Below are positions 19,140 through 27,444 of a DNA stretch of 52,644 bases, one piece after another. The stretch covers positions 1 to 52,644 of the forward strand of contig JANJTM010000063.1 in assembly GCA_024711125.1 (NCBI GenBank), read 5' to 3'. The stretch comes from Rhodothermales bacterium (GTDB taxonomy: Bacteria; Bacteroidota; Rhodothermia; Rhodothermales; UBA10348). The position numbers and the translations under genes were made by a program. Position 1 is the stretch's first letter, and each line of letters begins with the position of its first letter. Under the pieces are notes generated by a model. That model was not told the DNA's origin and made no database searches. It saw nothing but the letters and a program-made list of their open reading frames with translations.

Positions 19140-20645
19140 ATGCCCCGCTCGCTCCCTTACGCCCGCATGTTCACGACCCGGGTGCTCCTGGCCATCGCGC
19201 TCGTCGCACTCTACGCCCAGGCCCTGCTCCCGGGGGGCGATGCGTCGGGCCTGGCGCTGCTTTTCGGGCGGTTCCATCCGCTGCTCGTGCACCTTCCCAT
19301 CGGCCTGCTCGTCGGCGCGCTGGGTCTCTTCTGGTGGAATCGGCTCGGCTTCGGCCTTGCGGCCGCACCGGCCGTGGCGACGCTGGTGCATCTCGGCGCC
19401 TGGGCGGCGGTCGCGGCGGCCTGGGCGGGTCTCGACCTGGAGGCCGGTGGTGGATACGGCGGGGACGGGGTGCTCTACCACAAGATCGCGGGCATGGCGG
19501 TCGCTACGCTCGCCGTGGCGGTGGTCTTCCTCGACTACGGTCGACTGCGGCAGGGCATCGAGGGCGTACACACCGCGCCGGTAACGCGTTCCCACAAGCT
19601 CGCCTCGCTGCTGCTCTTCGCCGCGCTCGTCGTTGCCGGCCACCTGGGCGGAAACCTGACCCACGGCCCCGATTTCCTTGCCGAGCACATGCCCGGCCCG
19701 CTGCGCACGCTGCTGGGCGGCAGCGGGCGGGTTGCGTTCGCGTCGATCGAGGACCCGGGCAGCCTCCCGGTCTACGCGGCGCTCGTCCAGCCGGCGCTCG
19801 ACGCGCGCTGCGTATCGTGCCACGGAGCCTCGCAGGCCAAGGGCAAACTGCGGCTCGACACCCCCGAGGGTCTGATCGCGGGCGGAACCAACGGCGAGGT
19901 CATCGTCGCCGGACAGCCGGATGCCAGCGAACTGGTGCGGCGCATCCGCCTTCCGGCGTCGCACGAGGAGGCCATGCCGCCGGACGGCCGCGCCGGGCTG
20001 AGCGTCGCCGAGGCCACGCTCCTCGAATGGTGGATCGAAACGGGCGCGTCGTTTGACCTGACGCTTCAGGACGCCGAACAGACGCCGCAGGTGTCGTTCG
20101 TGCTGCAGGGGCTCGGAATCGGTGCGTTTCCGACCGGCATCTACGCGCTCGACACGGCGCCCCCCGATTCGACGGCGCTCGTGCGGCTTGAGGCGACGGG
20201 CATATCGGTGTTGCGGCTGGGGGAATCGGAAGCCTATGTCTCGCTGCGTTGCAGCCGGTCCGACGTCTGCCTGACCCCCGAACAGGTGGCCGCCATCGAT
20301 CCCGTCGCCGCCCAGGTCGCGTGGCTCGACCTTTCGGGCACCGACGTGGACGATGCCGGCCTGGCCGTCGTGGAGCGGCTTCCCCACCTCGAGCGGCTGC
20401 ACCTCCAGCGCACGCGCATCACCGACGAAGGCATTCGCCGGCTCGTCGGGCGCGAATACCTCACGTACGTGAATCTCTACGGAACGGCCGTGACCGATTC
20501 GGCGCTGTCGGTATTGGAAGGTCTGCCGGCGCTGGAGTCGGTCTACCTGTGGCAGTCGGGGGTCAGTGTCGAGGGGGCCGCGCGACTGCGGGAGCGGCGC
20601 CCCGGGCTGCTCGTGGATACCGGGGCCGCGGCGGGGGGGCAGTGA
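19140..20645 (+). CDS. membrane protein with haem-c motif and leucine-rich-like repeats
   Basis: 501 residues in three parts. Residues 10-170 hold about five membrane helices with conserved-looking histidines (FHPLLVHLPIG at 45-55, LYHKIAG, SHKLASL, GHLGGNLTHG), the pattern of DUF2231-like membrane domains. Residues 205-300 form a cytochrome-type domain with Cys224-Val-Ser-Cys227-His228 and a distal MPPDGR that could supply the methionine ligand. Residues 375-490 show leucine-rich-like repeats (VAWLDLSGTDVDDAGL, LERLHLQRTRITDEGI, LTYVNLYGTAVTDSAL, LESVYLWQSGVSVEGA), about 24 residues each. It lies 49 bases after the DUF1501 gene and looks like the membrane anchor or electron exit of that module. 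An ATG nine codons later is an equal start candidate. Confidence 0.8.
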   Translation: MPRSLPYARMFTTRVLLAIALVALYAQALLPGGDASGLALLFGRFHPLLVHLPIGLLVGALGLFWWNRLGFGLAAAPAVATLVHLGAWAAVAAAWAGLDLEAGGGYGGDGVLYHKIAGMAVATLAVAVVFLDYGRLRQGIEGVHTAPVTRSHKLASLLLFAALVVAGHLGGNLTHGPDFLAEHMPGPLRTLLGGSGRVAFASIEDPGSLPVYAALVQPALDARCVSCHGASQAKGKLRLDTPEGLIAGGTNGEVIVAGQPDASELVRRIRLPASHEEAMPPDGRAGLSVAEATLLEWWIETGASFDLTLQDAEQTPQVSFVLQGLGIGAFPTGIYALDTAPPDSTALVRLEATGISVLRLGESEAYVSLRCSRSDVCLTPEQVAAIDPVAAQVAWLDLSGTDVDDAGLAVVERLPHLERLHLQRTRITDEGIRRLVGREYLTYVNLYGTAVTDSALSVLEGLPALESVYLWQSGVSVEGAARLRERRPGLLVDTGAAAGGQ

Positions 20646-20660
20646 CAGCGGGCCGTCGGC

Positions 20661-21476
20661 TCAGCGTTTCGACAGCGACTGCGGGTACAGCGGTGACGAC
20701 AGGACGAGCTGGACGAGGCGGGGGAAGTGCTGCCCGAGGAACCGGCCGAGGTGGCCGTGGCCGGTGAACGTGTAGTGTCGGCGCCGATGCCTTATTGCGC
20801 GCATCATGACGCGTACCGCGCGTTCGGCCGGCCACATCAGCGCCGCCGGCCTTGGGTCCTTCGCTTCCGGCCGTAGCCGGTTGAAGCGGTCCACGCGGCC
20901 GATGTCGCTTTCGACGAATCCCGGGTAGATCGTCGTACAGGTCACGCCCGAGCCGTGCAGTTCCACCGACAGGGCCTGGCCGATGAAACGCACCGCCGCC
21001 TTGGAGGAGCCGTACGGAGCCGTTTCGGGGGACGGGACGAAGGCCGCGACCGAGCTGAGCAGGACCAGCCGGCCGCGTGTTGCACGCAGGTGCGGGATCG
21101 CGACACGCGCCGTCTGCGTGAGCCCGACGACGTTGACGTCGTACTGCCGGCGCCAGTCGTCGGCCCGGAGGTGCTCCACGCGGCCCGTCACCCCGAACCC
21201 CGCGTTGGCGATCGCCACGTCGAGACGCCCCCACCGCGCGACGACGGCGGTCACGGTGTCTTCCAGCGAACGCTCGTCGGTCACGTCACAGGGTACCGCG
21301 AGGGCCTTGCCCCCGGCGGCCTCGATTGCGCTCACGACGTCCGTGAGCAGTTCGGCGCGCCGGGCCGAAACCGCCACGCGGGCCCCCTCGCGCGCGAAAG
21401 CGAGCGCCAGGCCGCGACCCAGCCCGGCGGACGCCCCGGTGATCCAGGCTACCTGCCCTTCGAACGTCGCGCTCAT
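20661..21476 (-). CDS. short-chain dehydrogenase/reductase
   Basis: 271 residues. The Rossmann cofactor motif TGASAGLGRG lies at about 14-23, NAG near 91-93, a serine in LLSSVAAF and the catalytic YGSSK (Tyr and Lys) near 157-161. The spacing is that of classical SDR oxidoreductases. The C-terminal extension (WPAERAVRVMMRAIRHRRRHYTF) is the kind seen in SDRs acting near membranes on lipids or hydrophobic alcohols, but the substrate is not predictable. The ATG at 21476 overlaps the stop of the MFS gene (ATGA), so the two are translated together. Confidence 0.85.
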   Translation of the reverse strand: MSATFEGQVAWITGASAGLGRGLALAFAREGARVAVSARRAELLTDVVSAIEAAGGKALAVPCDVTDERSLEDTVTAVVARWGRLDVAIANAGFGVTGRVEHLRADDWRRQYDVNVVGLTQTARVAIPHLRATRGRLVLLSSVAAFVPSPETAPYGSSKAAVRFIGQALSVELHGSGVTCTTIYPGFVESDIGRVDRFNRLRPEAKDPRPAALMWPAERAVRVMMRAIRHRRRHYTFTGHGHLGRFLGQHFPRLVQLVLSSPLYPQSLSKR

Positions 21477-22969
21477 GCCGCGGAATCCTCGACGCGCAGC
21501 ATCAGCAGGGCCGCGACGACGAAGCTCGCCCCGCCCGTCACGAGGACCCAAAGCGCCTGTCCGCCGAACACGTGGACGAGCAGTTGTCCGTACACGGTCG
21601 AGGCCGTGATCTGCGGCAGCACGATGAAGAAGTTGAAGATGCCCATGTACACGCCGAACTTCGCCGACGGCAGGGCATCGGTCAGGATCGCGTACGGCAT
21701 CGACAGGATGCTGGCCCAGGCGATCCCGATGCCGACCATGGGAACAAGCAGGACGATGGGCTCCCGGATGACGGCGAAACTGGCCAGCGCCACGCCTCCG
21801 GCCACCAGCGCGGCCATGTGGGTCGCGCGTCGTCCGATGCGGCGGGCGACCCACGGCAGGGCGAACGCGACGAGTGCCGCGACCCCGTTGTAGGCCCCGA
21901 ACAGCACGCCCACCCAGTCGGCGCCGTCGTTGTACGCGGCCGACGTCGGATCCGTGGCGCCGTAGACGTGGCTGGTGACGGCGGCCGTGGTGTAGAGGAA
22001 CATCGAGAACAGCCCGAACCACGAGAAGAACTGGACCCAGGCGAGGCGCTTCATCGTGTCGGGCATCTGCAGCAGGTCCGAAAACACCTCGACGAACCCC
22101 CGCGGTCCCCGCTCGCCACGCGCCATACCGCCCGCGGCCGCCAGCAGGAGCCCGAAGATGATCATGCCGAATCCGAGCAGGTACATCTCCTTCTCGAACT
22201 CGAGCGTCATCACGAGCACGGTCACCACGGCGCCCGCCACCACCCATGCCGGCGTGACGGAGAAGAAGCGCTCGGCCGGCAGGATCTCGTGACGGGGGGC
22301 CGTCGCCGCCACCGGCTCGTGTTCGGCGTGCCGCTCCAGTTCCTCGGGCGGGTACTCCCGCACGCGGAATACCGTCCACCCGACCGCCGCGAGGAAAACG
22401 GCGGCGCCGGTATAGAACGCGTACATGACCGAGGGCGGAATTTCCCCGGGTGGAGCCGTGTTCTCGACCCCCAGGACCGAAGCCAGCATCCACGGGAAGA
22501 GCGACGCCACGACCGATCCGATCCCGATGAAGAAGGTCTGCATCGCGAAGCCCATCGTGCGCTGTTCGCTCGGCAGCATATCGCCCACGAACGCGCGGAA
22601 GGGCTCCATCGAGATGTTGATCGACGCGTCGAGGATCCATAACAGGCCCGCTGCCATCCAGAGTGCCGATACGTTCGGCATGAGAACCAGCGCGATCGAG
22701 GACAGGATGGCGCCGCCGAGGAAATACGGACGGCGCCTTCCGAGACGGTTCCACGTGCGGTCGCTCAGGTGCCCGATGATGGGCTGCATGACGAGCCCGG
22801 TCACGGGGGCGGCGATCCAGAGGATGGCAATCGAGTCGATCTCTGCGCCGAGCGTCTGGAAGATGCGGCTCAGGTTGGCGTTCTGCAGGCCCCAGCCGAA
22901 CTGGATGCCGAGGAAGCCGAAGCTGACGTTCCAGATCTGCCAGAAACCGAGGCGGGGCTTGGCGGACAT
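21473..22969 (-). CDS. MFS sugar transporter, SLC45/MalT-like
   Basis: 498 residues with about 12 membrane segments. The first loop has the diagnostic MFS motif GHLSDRTWNRLGRRRP (about residues 66-81), and QFGWGLQNANLSRIFQTLGA in helix 1 resembles the sucrose/maltose (SLC45/GPH-related) group of MFS carriers. A long central loop (about 210-245) separates the two halves as usual. Likely role: proton-coupled uptake of an oligosaccharide across the inner membrane. Coupling to the SDR suggests a shared small pathway, but the partner enzyme does not identify the sugar. It starts 144 bases downstream of the NmrA gene. Confidence 0.8.
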   Translation of the reverse strand: MSAKPRLGFWQIWNVSFGFLGIQFGWGLQNANLSRIFQTLGAEIDSIAILWIAAPVTGLVMQPIIGHLSDRTWNRLGRRRPYFLGGAILSSIALVLMPNVSALWMAAGLLWILDASINISMEPFRAFVGDMLPSEQRTMGFAMQTFFIGIGSVVASLFPWMLASVLGVENTAPPGEIPPSVMYAFYTGAAVFLAAVGWTVFRVREYPPEELERHAEHEPVAATAPRHEILPAERFFSVTPAWVVAGAVVTVLVMTLEFEKEMYLLGFGMIIFGLLLAAAGGMARGERGPRGFVEVFSDLLQMPDTMKRLAWVQFFSWFGLFSMFLYTTAAVTSHVYGATDPTSAAYNDGADWVGVLFGAYNGVAALVAFALPWVARRIGRRATHMAALVAGGVALASFAVIREPIVLLVPMVGIGIAWASILSMPYAILTDALPSAKFGVYMGIFNFFIVLPQITASTVYGQLLVHVFGGQALWVLVTGGASFVVAALLMLRVEDSAA

Positions 22970-23113
22970 AGGGAATGGACGTGGTTCGGCGACAAGATAC
23001 CCGACGCCCGGTTCGAACGCGATGCCGCCCCCCCCAGGAACGGCGAACCGCCCGCCCGCGCGCGGCGGACAGGCGGTTCGACCGCAGATCTCCGGGAAAG
23101 CCGGCGCTTCCGC

Positions 23114-24058
23114 CTACTGGAGCGGAATGCCGGCGGCGTTCTTCGCCAACCAGGCGTCGAACGATTGCAGGTCCGGGTTCAGCGAGCGCGCGAACGTGAG
23201 GTCCCGCCGGGCCATGAAGGTGTCGGCGAACTCCGTGTAGAACTGGAACATGTTGCCCAGGTCGTCGGCACCCGGGAATCCGAACGAGCGGTACACGTCG
23301 TGCGGAATCGCCTGGTAGGTCACGGCGCGGCCGAGCGCCGTGGACAGCGAGGCGGCCATTTCGGCCCCGGTGAGGTGTTCGCCGGCGATGCCGACGGTCG
23401 TGCCGATGGTGCGTTCGCCGGCCTTGAAGACCCCGAACGCGCACTTGCCGATATCCTCGGCGGCGATGCCCGAGAGCCTCGCGTCGCCCATCGGAAGCGC
23501 GAACACGAGGTTGCCGTCCGGCCCGGGCTTCGGTCCCATTCCGAACTGCGCGAGGTTCTCCCAGTAGAACGACGTGGCCAGCAGCGTGACCGGGAGCCCC
23601 AGGCTCACGAAGTACTGGTCGGCCGCGCCCTTCTCGTCGAAATGCGGCACCTTGTACTTCTCCATCAGGGTCGGCATGCGCCCGTCCTCGAGGGGGATGT
23701 ACTTGCGCGTGTCCTCGAGGGTCGACCAGACGACGTGCTTCACGTCGGCCTTCTTGGCCGCGTCGGCGAGCACGCGGGCGTGCGCCGCCTCCTTCTCGGG
23801 CGAGAAATGCGCCCAGTAGAACGTGACGCAGAACGCGCCGTGGGCACCCTGGAACGCGCGCTCGATGCTGCTCGGGTCCTCGAGGTCGCCGGCGACGACT
23901 TCGGCGCCCAGTTCGGCAAGAGCGCGCGCCTTCTCCGAATCCACGTCGCGGACGACGGCCCGAGCGCGGAACTCGCCCTCGGCATCGGCCTGGATCGCCC
24001 GTACGAGGCTTCCGCCCTGGGCTCCCGTCGCGCCGACAACGGCAATGATCTTCTTCAT
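23114..24058 (-). CDS. NmrA/HSCARG-like NAD(P)-binding protein
   Basis: 314 residues starting MKKIIAVVGATGAQGGS, the glycine-rich NAD(P) loop of NmrA-type atypical SDRs. Further family features are AVVRDVDSEKARAL after strand 2, GDLEDPSSIERAFQGAHGAFCVT, VVWSTLEDT in the place of the active-site Ser, and KGAADQYFVSLGLPVTLL. NmrA-like proteins sense or reduce with NADPH; many lack the SDR Tyr-Lys pair, as seems to be the case here. The gene is preceded by two operator-like palindromes (24072-24121) directly upstream of its start, so it is probably controlled by a repressor not encoded in this window. Confidence 0.85.
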   Translation of the reverse strand: MKKIIAVVGATGAQGGSLVRAIQADAEGEFRARAVVRDVDSEKARALAELGAEVVAGDLEDPSSIERAFQGAHGAFCVTFYWAHFSPEKEAAHARVLADAAKKADVKHVVWSTLEDTRKYIPLEDGRMPTLMEKYKVPHFDEKGAADQYFVSLGLPVTLLATSFYWENLAQFGMGPKPGPDGNLVFALPMGDARLSGIAAEDIGKCAFGVFKAGERTIGTTVGIAGEHLTGAEMAASLSTALGRAVTYQAIPHDVYRSFGFPGADDLGNMFQFYTEFADTFMARRDLTFARSLNPDLQSFDAWLAKNAAGIPLQ

Positions 24059-24071
24059 GTGCGGCTCCCTG

Positions 24072-24121
24072 ATAGTTGTTTGGACAACAGATGATACAAC
24101 AATAGTTGGGCAAACAACTAT
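24072..24121. promoter_or_regulatory. two operator-like palindromes upstream of the NmrA gene
   Basis: Two sites share the core TAGTTG-N6-CAAC. Site A is 24072-24091 (ATAGTTG-TTTGGA-CAACAGA, half conserved; it also contains GTTGT-TTGG-ACAAC). Site B is 24102-24121 and is a perfect 7-bp palindrome, ATAGTTG-GGCAAA-CAACTAT. Their centres are 30 bases apart, about three helical turns. The outer arms (24072-24082 and 24111-24121) are themselves a perfect 11-bp inverted repeat. The block is AT-rich against its surroundings and lies 14-63 bases before the NmrA start. The likely binder is a dimeric HxlR-, MarR- or TetR-type repressor; which one is not decidable here. Confidence 0.7.
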
Positions 24122-24258
24122 ATACCGTCACGTATCCGCCGCACCTGCGGGTCGGAACACGAATTCCTTCATTTCCTTCGTACAGCACTACGTGGTGGTG
24201 TGTCTGACCGTGATCCTCCGGCTCCGGGTCCGGACGCCATCGCCACCGTACGATCCTG

Positions 24259-25593
24259 ATGCGCCCAGCCACCCTGTTCCCGGCCGTCGCCCTCGTCGGG
24301 CTCCTGATGCATCCGCTTCCGGCGGCGGCGCAGGCGCCGGTGCGCACGTTCATACCCGAGGGGCCGTCGCCGCCCCAGACCTTCGGCGTATCGGCGGCCT
24401 ACGACGGGCAGACGCTGCTCCTGGGCGACGACGCGACCAATGCCGCGGGATTCCAGGGCAGCGGAACGGTGTACGTCTTCGAGCGCCGGGATGGCCTCTG
24501 GCTGAAGCGGGGCACGCTGGTGCCGTCAGACTTCTTCCACGGCATCTCGTACGGTCGAGCGATGGCCGTGCAGGGCGACCGCATGCTGATCGGTGCCCCG
24601 GACGGACGGGGAGCGGTCCCCCAGGGCGGTGCGGCGTACCTGTTCGAGCGCATCGACGGGTTGTGGACCGACCTCGGCAAGATCCTTCCGACCGACATCC
24701 CGACCGGCGAGGGATTCGGCGGATGGCTCGATCTCGACGGCGACATCGCGGCCATCGGCACCGAGCGCGGCGCCGCGTACGTGCTCGAGCGCAGCTCCAC
24801 CGGGGTGTGGAGCATGGAACTGCTCGACGTCGTGCGCGAACCGAACTTCAACTATACCGACGTGTCGGTCTCGGGGCAGCGCATCGCGGTCGGTCGATGG
24901 AACCGCGGCGTGCGCATCTTCCGGAGGGACGGTGCGCGGTGGCTTTTCGAGGGCGAGATCGCCGTGCCCGGATTGATGGGCATCTCCTTCCGCGATCCGT
25001 ACATCCTCGCGACCACGGACCGGAAGGCGATCTTCCTCGAGCGCGGGCACCGATCCTGGCGCACGGCTGCGACGTTCGACGCGCCTGCAGGGGACGAAAC
25101 CAGTTTCGGAACGGGCCGGTCGCTCGACTGGCCGTGGGCGGTCGTCGGCGGCGCCCGGCGGGCGTACCTCTACGTGCACGACGGGCGGACGTGGCGGTTC
25201 GAGCGCACGGTCGTTCCCCCCACGCCGGGGGTGTCGTACTCCGACGGCAACCAGCTGGCCGTGGTCAAGAACGAACTCGTCTACGGCGATCGCGGCGTGC
25301 GCACGGCGTGGCTCTACGACCTCGGGTTCGCCGCCACGGGGGTCGATCTTCCGGGTGAGACCGCGCACTCGGTCGCCCCGAACCCGTTCGCCGCCGAGGC
25401 CCGGGTACTCGGTCGCACCGACGCCCACCGTGCCGAACTGTTCGACGCACTCGGACGCCATGTCGCCGACCTGGAGAGCGACGGAGACGCCTGGCGCATC
25501 GACGGCGTGAACCTCGCCCCCGGCCCGTATTTCGTCGTGGTGACGGGGCCTGGCGGACGGCGCACGGTTCCGCTCGTGCGCGCGGCGCGTTAG
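24259..25593 (+). CDS. FG-GAP/beta-propeller-like secreted protein with type IX sorting domain
   Basis: 444 residues. A signal peptide (residues 1-26, ending PAAAQA) is followed by repeats with the theme G-x-aromatic-GxSVA/DGDRMLIGAPDGRG...AYLFER (about residues 45-350), which resemble integrin-alpha FG-GAP-like propeller blades. The last ~72 residues start VAPNPFAAEARV and continue FDALGRHVADLE, IDGVNLAPGPYFVVV and RTVPLVR. This is the pattern of the type A Por/type IX secretion C-terminal sorting domain, so the mature protein should cross the outer membrane and be attached to the cell surface. No catalytic residues are evident; an adhesion or binding role is a guess. It is transcribed away from the NmrA gene. 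Confidence 0.8.
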   Translation: MRPATLFPAVALVGLLMHPLPAAAQAPVRTFIPEGPSPPQTFGVSAAYDGQTLLLGDDATNAAGFQGSGTVYVFERRDGLWLKRGTLVPSDFFHGISYGRAMAVQGDRMLIGAPDGRGAVPQGGAAYLFERIDGLWTDLGKILPTDIPTGEGFGGWLDLDGDIAAIGTERGAAYVLERSSTGVWSMELLDVVREPNFNYTDVSVSGQRIAVGRWNRGVRIFRRDGARWLFEGEIAVPGLMGISFRDPYILATTDRKAIFLERGHRSWRTAATFDAPAGDETSFGTGRSLDWPWAVVGGARRAYLYVHDGRTWRFERTVVPPTPGVSYSDGNQLAVVKNELVYGDRGVRTAWLYDLGFAATGVDLPGETAHSVAPNPFAAEARVLGRTDAHRAELFDALGRHVADLESDGDAWRIDGVNLAPGPYFVVVTGPGGRRTVPLVRAAR

Positions 25594-25645
25594 GCGCGCT
25601 TCATCGGGCCCCCTTCGACGGATGGTTACGCCCGCTTCATCGGGC
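25590..25645. repeat. 36-bp-spaced direct repeat of the ettA 3' end
   Basis: The 20 bases at 25626-25645 (the complement of the last codons of ettA, PMKRA-stop) recur at 25590-25609 with 18 identities, 36 bases away. Read on the minus strand, the outer copy would again encode PMKRA followed by a stop. Each copy also contains a short hairpin (GCCCG-CTTCAT-CGGGC in the inner copy). It lies between two convergent genes and overlaps the last codon of the plus-strand gene. Confidence 0.55.
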
Positions 25646-27302
25646 GATACTTGATCCGGTGGGGCTGGTCGGCGTCGAGGCCGAGGCGCTTCTTCTTGTT
25701 CTCCTCGTACTCCGAGAAGTTGCCGTCGAACCAGTAGACCTGGCTGTCGCCTTCGAACGCCAGGATGTGGGTCGCGACGCGGTCGAGGAACCAGCGGTCG
25801 TGCGAAATGACCACCGCGCACCCGGCAAACGTCTCGAGCGCGTCCTCGAGCGCCCGGATGGTGTTCACGTCGAGGTCGTTCGTCGGCTCGTCGAGCAGGA
25901 GCACGTTGGCGCCTTCCTTGAGCACCTTGGCGAGGTGGACCCGGTTGCGTTCCCCGCCCGAAAGCTCGGTGACCTTCTTCTGCTGGTCGGTACCGCTGAA
26001 ATTGAACATGCCGACGTAGGCCCGCGAATTGACCTCGCGGGTGCCGACCTTCATGATGTCGACGCCGTCCGAGATCTCCTGCCACACCGACTTCGTCGCG
26101 TCGAGCGGACGGTTCTGATCCACGTAGCCCAGCTTGACGGTTTCTCCGACCCTGATCGAGCCGGCGTCGGGCGACTCCTGGCCCGTGATCATGCGGAAGA
26201 GCGTCGTCTTGCCGGCGCCGTTGGGTCCGATGACGCCGATGATCCCGCCCGGAGGCAGCGAGAACGTCATGTCCTCGACGAGCAACCGGTCGCCGTAGCC
26301 CTTGGCCACCCCGGTGCACTCGATCACGTTCTGGCCGAGGCGCGGTCCGTTGGGAATCGGGATTTCGACCGACTCGTCCCGCTTTTCCTGCTGCTGCTCG
26401 AGCATCTGCTCGTAGGCCGCGATACGGGCTTTGCCCTTGGCGTGGCGTCCCTTGGGGGAAAGGCGCACCCACTCGAGTTCGCGGTCGAGCGCCTTCTGGC
26501 GCTTGGAGGCCTGCTTCTCCTCGACGGCAAGGCGGGCCTTCTTCTGCTCGAGCCACGACGTGTAGTTGCCCTCGAACGGGATGCCGGAGCCGCGGTCGAG
26601 TTCCAGGATCCAGCCGGCCACGTTGTCGAGGAAATAGCGATCGTGCGTGACGGCGATGACCGTGCCTTCGTAGCGCGCGAGGTGCTGCTCGAGCCAGGCG
26701 ACCGACTCGGCGTCGAGGTGGTTCGTCGGCTCGTCCAGGAGCAGCACGTCCGGGTTCTGAAGCAGCAGGCGGCACAACGCGACACGGCGCTTCTCGCCTC
26801 CCGAGAGCGGGCCGATCTTCATGTCGGCCGGCGGGCACCGCAAGGCGTCCATCGCCATTTCGAGCTTGCTGTCGATATCCCAGGCGTTCAGGTGCTCGAT
26901 CTTGTCCTGGAGCTTCGCCTGCTTCTCCATGAGCGCGTCGAAGTCGGCGTCGGGATCGCCGAAGGCCTCGTTCACGGCATTGTATTCCGCGATCAGCCCG
27001 ACGGCCTCCGCAGCGCCCTCCTGCACGATCTCGAGGACCGTCTTGTCGGGATCGAGCTGGGGTTCCTGCGGAAGGTATCCGAACGAGACCCCCTTGTTCG
27101 ACTCGATCTTGCCCAGGTAGTCCTGGTCGAGGCCGGCGATGATCTTCAGCAGGGTGGACTTGCCCGATCCGTTCAGGCCCAGCACGCCGATCTTGGCGCC
27201 GTAGTAGAACGAGAGGTAGATGTCCTTCAGGACCTGCTTGTTCGTCGACTTGTAGATCTTGCCGACGCCCAGCATGGAAAAGATGATCTTCTGGTCGCTC
27301 AC
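25626..27302 (-). CDS. ettA: energy-dependent translational throttle protein EttA (ABC-F)
   Basis: 558 residues from a GTG at 27302; E. coli EttA is 555. Two complete ABC domains are seen: Walker A GLNGSGKST and GPNGAGKTT, signature LSGGEKRR and LSGGERNR, Walker B plus LLLDEPTNHLD and LLLDEPTNDLD. Between them a charged inter-domain linker holds KQASKRQKALDRELEW. The arm-like insertion in domain 1 (about 95-135) separates EttA from other ABC-F proteins. EttA binds the ribosomal E site and gates early elongation according to ATP/ADP ratio. The GTG start matches the family N-terminus (SDQKIIFSMLGVGKIY); an ATG 12 codons earlier is possible but adds unrelated residues. Confidence 0.93.
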   Translation of the reverse strand: MSDQKIIFSMLGVGKIYKSTNKQVLKDIYLSFYYGAKIGVLGLNGSGKSTLLKIIAGLDQDYLGKIESNKGVSFGYLPQEPQLDPDKTVLEIVQEGAAEAVGLIAEYNAVNEAFGDPDADFDALMEKQAKLQDKIEHLNAWDIDSKLEMAMDALRCPPADMKIGPLSGGEKRRVALCRLLLQNPDVLLLDEPTNHLDAESVAWLEQHLARYEGTVIAVTHDRYFLDNVAGWILELDRGSGIPFEGNYTSWLEQKKARLAVEEKQASKRQKALDRELEWVRLSPKGRHAKGKARIAAYEQMLEQQQEKRDESVEIPIPNGPRLGQNVIECTGVAKGYGDRLLVEDMTFSLPPGGIIGVIGPNGAGKTTLFRMITGQESPDAGSIRVGETVKLGYVDQNRPLDATKSVWQEISDGVDIMKVGTREVNSRAYVGMFNFSGTDQQKKVTELSGGERNRVHLAKVLKEGANVLLLDEPTNDLDVNTIRALEDALETFAGCAVVISHDRWFLDRVATHILAFEGDSQVYWFDGNFSEYEENKKKRLGLDADQPHRIKYRPMKRA

Positions 27303-27444
27303 GGGTATCGCCTGGGGAATACGTTCAGGGCAGCCCATATGAATCCGGGCCGCGCGACGAAGTTCTCGGGATCGCGCGAATCCCTTGCAGAAACGTGCAT
27401 CCGGGGTCCCGCCGGGGGCCAGCGGGGGACCACCGGGCTCGGGT

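Noticed and set aside
21477-24353. Minus-strand frame upstream of and continuous with the SDR gene
   Set aside because: It overlaps the MFS and NmrA genes in another frame and is Arg-rich without motifs; the SDR begins at 21476.
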